Source: Anaeramoeba flamelloides (lineage: Eukaryota > Metamonada > Anaeramoebidae). From it: a DNA stretch of 64,000 nucleotides. Below, piece after piece: positions 58,301 to 64,000 of this stretch. The notes beneath the pieces were generated by a model that did no database searches, was not told the origin of the DNA, and saw nothing but the letters and a program-made list of their open reading frames with translations. The stretch's first letter is position 1; the number at the start of each line of letters is the position of its first letter. The stretch spans positions 15,066,001-15,130,000 of the forward strand of contig JANTQA010000047.1 in NCBI GenBank assembly GCA_027625915.1, read 5' to 3'. A program made the position numbers and the translations under genes.

Positions 58301-61300
58301 GTATTTCCATCCAGAATTAAAAATAAAACCAAATAAAGAAAAAGCAATTGTATCAAATGTTATAGATAAGATCAAAAAATAAATGATTTTATTTCTATAT
58401 TATTTCTGGATCAATTTTTTCATTTTTTTGATTCCTTTTTTTAATTGGTATGTAAATATATTATACTCGGATCTATTCCACTCCATATTTATTAAAATAT
58501 TAATGTATTTGTTTAAAGAAATGATTTGAATAATTCATTTTAGTAAACTAAATTTCATAATAAATGACCCAATTTTTTTTTACTTTTTTTTTTATTTTTA
58601 TTTTATTTTTAGATGAAAAACAAATATTTCTAGTGTATAGAACTGAAGATTAAAATAGTCTGATTTTTTTTATTATAATAGATAACTTCAATTTATAAAA
58701 TTATTTATTTTCAAATTTTGATTTTTAATGGGCCAATGATTTTGAAATATATTTTATAAACTGTGTACTCAAATTTTGAAAAATTTACTTTCTCTCTTTA
58801 GTATTTGCTTGATCCAAAATTTAAAAATAAACTCACAAACAACAATAGGACACCAACATACTGTCTAATTTAATGTTTCGTTGGTTTCAAAAAGTTGAGA
58901 AAACAAAATGAAAAAACTTCTGGTGTTTGTCTAATCAATCGAAATAACTTTTCAACTTCGTTTTCGTTTTCCTTTTTCAAAATAGGGGTGTCATATATTA
59001 CAACCCACTTCTATGAGAATTTATATTTGAAAAAGAAAAACGAAAACAAAGTTGAAAATTTTTTTCAATTTATTGTGCAAATACCAGTAAACAATTTTCT
59101 ATTGATTTATTCTCAAACAGCTTTTGAGTTTATTTATTTCATTAAATTTTAATTTATGATTTGATAGTACTTTTTTAGTGGTAATTTGATTTACAATTTT
59201 CAAAAATTTGAGAATTATGATTTCCAATTTTCTTTTTTTTTTCCCGAAAACCAACTGTTTTTCAATTTTTGAAAGAGTAATTTTGATCAAATCAAAATAT
59301 TATGTTTTTCTAAAAAAATAATTGTTTGTATTCAGTTCTATACACTAGAAATAGTGGCTGTGGAGTTTGTACCATTCTCATTTAATCACTTATTCTTAGC
59401 AGTCTTTTAATTAAAATGATTTGATTCTTTTTTCTTTGAAACCGAAAAAGGGTTTTTGTCAAAAAAAAGAGCAATGAAAAATTCTAATTGTATAAAAAAA
59501 TCCAGTCACAGAAATTACAGAAACCACAAAAACGACAGAAATCACAGAAACCACAGAAATTACAGAAATCAAAAATCACCCATCATTTTTTTTTTAGGAA
59601 AATGGAACATTCATGCTTGCTTGAATCAAAAATACTAAAAAAAAAATTGCTTTGCTCTTTGATTTCTGTAATTTCTGTGGTTTCTGTGATTTCTGTCGTT
59701 TTTGTGGTTTCTGTGATTTCTGTGACTTTTTTTCTGGAAAAGATAATGTTCTTGAGAACAATCTTTCTTTTATTTTTGTATGATGATATAATAAAAGTAA
59801 TATTGGAAAAATAAAAAATTTACCAAAAAGATTTAAATTTAAATAAAAATTTATCTTTATCTTCATAATATTTTCTTAATCATTCTAGAACAAAAATTCT
59901 TGAACAAGATAAAAGATCAATTGCAAAAGAGGGTTTAAATAACAACGAAAAAGAAATGGAAGATGAAAAAGAAGGAAAGAAGAAGAAAGAGAAAAATGAA
60001 AACAAAGAAGAAAAAGAAAAGGCAAAAGAAAAGGATAAGGATAAGGCAAAAGAAAAGGATAAGAATAAGGAAAAGGAAAAAGAAAAGGAAAAGGAAAAAA
60101 CAAATGAAAACAATATCAAAAATAAAGAAGAAAATAAAAAAGAACATTTCAAAAAAAAAACTGAATTAAATGATTATGTATATAAGAAATTACCATGGGA
60201 TTGTCTTTTGTCGCCACCGGAACCAAAACCAGAATATTATTTAACTTTAGAGGGGTACGAGAGAGCATGCAGAAGATGGAGTCGTGTTGTTGTATCACAA
60301 TTGGAATATCTTCCCATGCACCCAAGCCAATTACAAGACCAAGCATTTTTAAAATCATATATAAAAAAAATTAAAAAGAAGATGATAAAGAAGGAAAAAA
60401 ATGATTTCTTTAGGGGGCATTCAGAATGGATGAAAAATGTGTCTTCCAAAATCGGACGTCACAAAATTCAAATTGTTCAAAAGCCAATAATTCCAATACC
60501 ACCACCAATGCCGAATTATCCAATTACATTTATTCAAGATTGGGGGAAACTTGATGGCCCCACACAACAGGAATTAAAAGATTTTGTTCAAACCTTAACT
60601 AAAATACAGCAAATTAATTTTGACAAATACTTGTCAAATCAGAGAATCATTCTTGGCAAATATAACACAATTTTCAGAGTATGGATTCTTTTTTTAAATA
60701 TTTTTTTTTAATTAAATTGTTGTTCTTCCGATCACTTTTTTTTTAATTTTTCAAATGATGGGGAAATTCAATTGGATAAAAATATTTTTTAAATTAACGA
60801 TTTATTTATTGTTCAATTGATTTAAAAAATACTGATAGTCTTTGATTATTTTTACAATTATTACGATTTCAATAAAGTAGGAGCATCTGGTTTATACAAC
60901 AGAAACCTAATACATTTAATTAATAGGATTAAGAAAACGATAAAAACAATTAACTTCAGTCTATATTCTTCTTATAGGATTTTTTTTCTTTCGTTTTCTG
61001 ACTATTGCAAATGGAGATAAGCTAAAAAATTAACCTTTCTTTTTTTTCAGAATTTTTTTAAAAAATTTTATGGGATCTAAAAAAGATTTCCAAATATACC
61101 CGAAAATCGAAAATACTCGAAATTTTTTTAACCACCAAAAAAACACTTTTTTAACAACTTTTAAGAAACTCTCGTACCAACACACTCTGTTTAATGGCAA
61201 AATTGGAATTTTATTGTCGAATTCTTTTTTCTTGGTTGAAAAAGTATAACCTCTAAAAAATTTCAAATTTTGTAGGGATAGTATTCAACCCATTTTGTGT

Positions 61301-64000
61301 GGAAAGAATTGGCACCTTAGAGTCTTGTAACATTTATACTCATTTCTAAATGGTATTAAAAAATGAGAGAAAATGTCTTTGTAAAGACAATTTCTAATTG
61401 TGATTCATTACTCATAATTGTGTAATCTCAAATACAATCCAAAAATAACCAAGTAATATCGGATTGTACTCACATGTACCCCCACCCTTCACAAGGTTAC
61501 ACAAGCCAAGCCTGATTTAGCTTCGATTCCAGAAGAAGAAATTGGTCAATTTGTCCATATCAAACCCAAACATACCCTGGCAGACACATCACGATCATAA
61601 AAAAATTTTTTCAAAAAAAAATTAAACATACGCTAATTTTTTACTTTTTGATAACTTCACTTATAATAAACACCATTGGTTAATAAAAGATCTTGGATCG
61701 AAAATTATTTTTCATGATATTTAACATTTTTTGTTGGAAAATCCAAGGTTCTAGAAAGATTTTTTTCAAATTTAATAGCAAAAAATTTGAATATTTTTTT
61801 TTTCACAGTTAAGAGGTTATAATCATATATTTTAAAAGCATTTTAAATTTAATAAATATCTTTCAAATGGATAACCAATTATTTGGACTATTAAAGAATT
61901 ATTTATTGATATAAATTGAAAAAAAATATTTTTTTTATGATATTTCCGTTAGGTTTTCCAGAATTTAAGAAATAAAAAGAAAATTTCAAAAATTTTCTTT
62001 TAATTTCTTTTATTAAAAAAAATCTAGGCACTTGACGGACACTTTCGTTAGGTTTTTTTTAATTTTTGAAATAAACAGAAAATTTCAGAAATTTTCGGTT
62101 TATTTCAAAAAGCAAAAAAAACCGCTGTTAGCTTTTCTTGAGTTTTGTGTTTATTTGGAAAATCGATAGATTTTTGTTAGGTTTTTTTGAATTTTTGAAA
62201 TAAACCGAAAATTTATTAAAATTTTCTGTTTATTTCAAAAAGTAAAAAAAACCTAGAACACTTCACAAATAAACAGTTAACCCAAGAAAACCTAACAAAA
62301 AGTTCCCTGTTTTTTGATATTTAAGAAAAGGTAAAAAAAACCTCCGTTAGCTTTTCCAGAATTCAAAAGAATTGAATAAAATCAAAGATTTAACTCAATT
62401 CTTTAAAATTAAAGAAAACCTAGGCACTCTGCGGACACTTTTCGTTAGGTTTTCCAGAATTTAAAAGAATAGAGTAAAACCTTTGATTTTTCTCTATACT
62501 TTTAAATCCTGGTAAAACTGAATTCGTGGAATCTAGTACATAATTATTTTTTTTTACTTATTTCATTTTTATTAGATTAGTACAGTTTTTTCTCTTAAAG
62601 AAAATATCTCCATGTTGAATTAAACTAAAATTCGTCCCTCCGTTTATTTGGAATTTTTTACCCGAAAAAATACCTTTTTTTTTGACTAGAGAATTTTAAA
62701 AAGGGTGGCACTCCTAACAACAATAAATATATAGCCCCATGAATTTGAAGTTCTGGAATTTTGATTATATTGTGAATAAACTTTATTATTAATAATGAAA
62801 TGGTTAAGGAATAAGCTAAATTTCAAAAATAGGGGCAGATTATTCATCAGAAAAAAAATTGTTTAATTGTTTTTTTTTTTTCAATGATTATGTATTTTAC
62901 GAAAGTATTTAAAGATAATAGCCAATATAGAGTAATAAATAAAAACATAGTGTAACCATTTTATTTTTTGAAAGACAAATGAAAATCGGAAAAATAATAA
63001 AAAAAAAGTTTGCCCCTAATTTTGAAATTTGGCTTACTGTAGTAGTTTTGCCTAACTTGGAATTTTTTTTCAAATTTATTTTTTCATACTAGTGTTGTGC
63101 TTACCCTAACACGTATTTAACGACCACAAAAAAAAATATACTAAAAAAGTACCAAAAATTCTTCAGATGTTCTAAAGTATAAAATTCAAAAAAAATATTT
63201 TATCAAAAAGTACAATTGTTATTTTACCATAAAAATTTATCTCTACACACTCAAGTCTCTTAAAATTTCTTCAAAAGGTGTTTTTAAGTGGTTAAAAATT
63301 ATCGGGTATTTTCCATTTTCGAGAATATTTTCGGGAATATTTCAAACATCAAATTTTCTGCCACCTCATTTAAAATTTAAAAATCTCAAAAATTGTTTTT
63401 GGCGATATTTAATCAACTACAAAATTAAAAATAAAAAATTTGCAACAAAAAAAAAATGAAATTCCAACATTTCTACCGTCTTATTAAAGAAAAAATGTAT
63501 TTTATTTTTTCATTTTGAAAAACTGCAAAATTTTTTGACGAAAAATCTTTTGCGTCTAATTACACCAACCTAACCACTCAGATATAATATATTCGAAACA
63601 AAAAAGAATATATGAAATTGTTGATATATAAATCTAATCAAATTCTTTTTTAAAAAACAATCGGAAATATTTCATTTCTTTGAAATGAAAAACAAAATCA
63701 ATTGAAAATTCAAATTAATATTTTTGATATCAATCGATATTTTATACTTTTTCTTTCATATTATATATAATATTAATAATTAATAGAACCAAAAAAAGTT
63801 GATAACACAATATTGGTCAAGATTTCATTTAACAAGAAATGATGTTACACAAGAGGAATCATTGGAAAGAAATCCTTTTGTACAAGAGAAAAACCAAAGA
63901 CCAATCATATTCACAATACCTGAATATAATCATTCAAGGCCAATACCTTGGAAAACATTATATGATACAAACGAATATCACAAATATGAAAAAATAATTC
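55340..64000 (+). CDS. Large multi-exon gene of unknown function, cut by the window end
   Basis: I do not recognise the product. Exons are 55340-55409, 55512-55697, 55756-about 55844, 55976-56217, 56376-56593, 59889-60678 and 63799-64000 (incomplete). Phases agree at all junctions except the one between the third and fourth exons. The join over 56594-59888 converts an apparent stop (ATGTAA) into AT|A, in phase. The protein starts MSRLNKLTRFTSTLAKIP, then has an Asp/Glu/Asn-rich part, a long Lys/Glu run (about 59956-60150) and a Pro-rich PIIPIPPPMP. A motif recurs: PEDFEEYEDFEQAAIEW, PEYYLTLEGYERACRRW and, weaker, TLYDTNEYHKYEK, that is an aromatic/acidic stretch, YE, Ala and Trp. No membrane span or enzyme motif was seen. 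It is possibly a cytoplasmic scaffold, but that is a guess. Confidence 0.65.
56930..58555 (+). repeat. Dispersed repeat, family F, copy 2 (interrupted)
   Basis: Matches 30280-31225 in two pieces, 56930-57606 and about 58240-58555. Between them lie an inverted-repeat element (57613-58031) and about 200 bp that copy 1 lacks, so copy 1 may carry a deletion or copy 2 a second insertion. Confidence 0.75.
57613..58031. mobile_element. 419-bp inverted-repeat MITE nested in family F
   Basis: GTGAAACACGGTTTTTAATT near the left end faces AATTAAAAACCGTGTTTCAC near the right end, and similarity continues inward (CTGAAAATTAAAAGTAAGAT). TA flanks both ends (57611-57612 and 58032-58033). The right terminus carries a short duplication of the GTTTCACTTTTTTTCC unit. 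The TGGAAAAAAGTGAAACA-type end is Tc1/mariner-like. Confidence 0.75.
58625..59352. mobile_element. 728-bp element with 21-bp perfect terminal inverted repeats
   Basis: ATTTCTAGTGTATAGAACTG at 58625 is the exact reverse complement of sequence ending at 59352 (21 bp in all). If the target is TA, the element proper starts inside at GTGTATAGAACTGA. It has no coding frame and a second palindrome (58951-59058) lies inside it. Confidence 0.65.
58951..59058. repeat. 108-bp palindrome nested in the preceding element
   Basis: CAACTTCGTTTTCGTTTTCC faces GAAAAACGAAAACAAAGTTG, each arm about 30 bp with one or two differences, around a loop of about 45 bp. Confidence 0.7.
59504..59727. repeat. Hairpin with minisatellite arms
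   Basis: The left arm 59504-59571 is a chain of ACAGAAAYY decamer-like units (ACAGAAATTACAGAAACCAC...). The right arm 59660-59727 is its reverse complement with about one difference in 68 bp. The loop is about 90 bp. Arms this well matched imply recent formation or ongoing correction. Confidence 0.85.
61631..62785 (-). repeat. 1.15-kb dispersed repeat containing family B hairpin array, copy 5
   Basis: Reverse-complement relative of 51091-52141, with the hairpin array at about 61945-62520 and both flanks conserved. Typical linkers are GCACTTGACGGACACTTTCG and CTAGGCACTCTGCGGACAC. Confidence 0.75.
62814..63034 (+). mobile_element. Inverted-repeat MITE, family C, copy 2
   Basis: A 221-bp element with TA on both sides (62812-62813 and 63035-63036). 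The ends AGCTAAATTTCAAAAATAGG and the complement of AGCCAAATTTCAAAATTAGG match in about 20 positions. Its internal sequence is the reverse complement of 39709-39933. It lies 28 bp from the end of the preceding repeat. Confidence 0.75.

Larger units (their letters stand above)
56594..59888 (+). other. Intron of the unknown gene (3295 bp), full of repeats
   Basis: Donor GTAAAA, acceptor ATCATTCTAG. It contains family F copy 2 with a nested inverted-repeat element, a TA-flanked 728-bp inverted-repeat element with another hairpin inside it, and a minisatellite hairpin at 59504-59727. No coding block was seen. Confidence 0.7.
60679..63798 (+). other. Intron of the unknown gene (3120 bp)
   Basis: Donor GTATGG after TTCAGA, acceptor CCAAAAAAAG, phase 0. 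It holds an exon-like GC-rich patch (61496-61600), the right member of the 1.05-kb inverted pair (61631-62785) and a family C MITE (62814-63034). The acceptor lacks a clear pyrimidine tract, so this junction is the weaker of the two long ones. Confidence 0.6.

Noticed and set aside
59880-60152. Phe/Ser/Leu-rich minus-strand frames resembling membrane spans
   Set aside because: They are the complement of the Lys/Glu run in the unknown gene's sixth exon.

Overview
The window is nuclear DNA from a very AT-rich protist. Genes are sparse (about eight in 64 kb). Proteins carry Asn, Gln, Lys/Glu and Glu/Asn runs, and several genes have introns of 2 to 3.6 kb. The ankyrin plus double-BTB protein, the KEKE/ENEN tracts and the long introns recall Anaeramoeba-type anaerobic amoebae; this is an inference from style, not a match I could compute. 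Dictyostelids share the AT bias but usually have short introns. Where both splice sites are clear, every donor in the window reads GTA.

Layout: 1-6094 is noncoding, with a tRNA-like Pol III segment and two palindromic mini-transposons. 6095-10063 (+) is RAD1 of the 9-1-1 DNA-damage clamp in two exons. 10064-13708 is repeats. 13709-28651 (-) is a giant USP9X-type deubiquitinase (about 2940 residues) that I could assemble from four exons in matching phases, with a probable C-terminal continuation. 31689-33185 (+) is an intronless, GC-rich, membrane-anchored PLP decarboxylase, the best candidate for horizontal transfer. 37106-39500 (+) is an ankyrin/BTB gene with an interrupted frame. 44634-46564 (+) is a decayed pogo-type DNA transposon next to two copies of its probable mini-transposon. 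47666-50025 (+) is an ITFG1/TIP-like FG-GAP membrane protein whose frame changes three times, each time at an A-run. 55340 to the window end (+) is one long gene of unknown function whose pieces join in phase across introns of up to 3.3 kb; one short junction remains unresolved.

Much of the intergenic and intronic space is made of short palindromic elements flanked by TA. There are at least four families of TA-flanked, MITE-like palindromes. There are also compound arrays of hairpins joined by CGTAGAGTGCC-like linkers, roughly 1 kb repeats in direct and inverted copies, and a hairpin with minisatellite arms. I see no evidence that the genes form a pathway: the DNA-damage clamp, the deubiquitinase, the surface protein and the decarboxylase look like unrelated neighbours. 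The most unusual items are the tethered decarboxylase, the palindrome families with regularly spaced internal motifs, the unknown gene at the right end, and an exon-like GC-rich patch inside its last intron.

All homology statements come from reading the translated sequence against remembered families. No database search or alignment was run.
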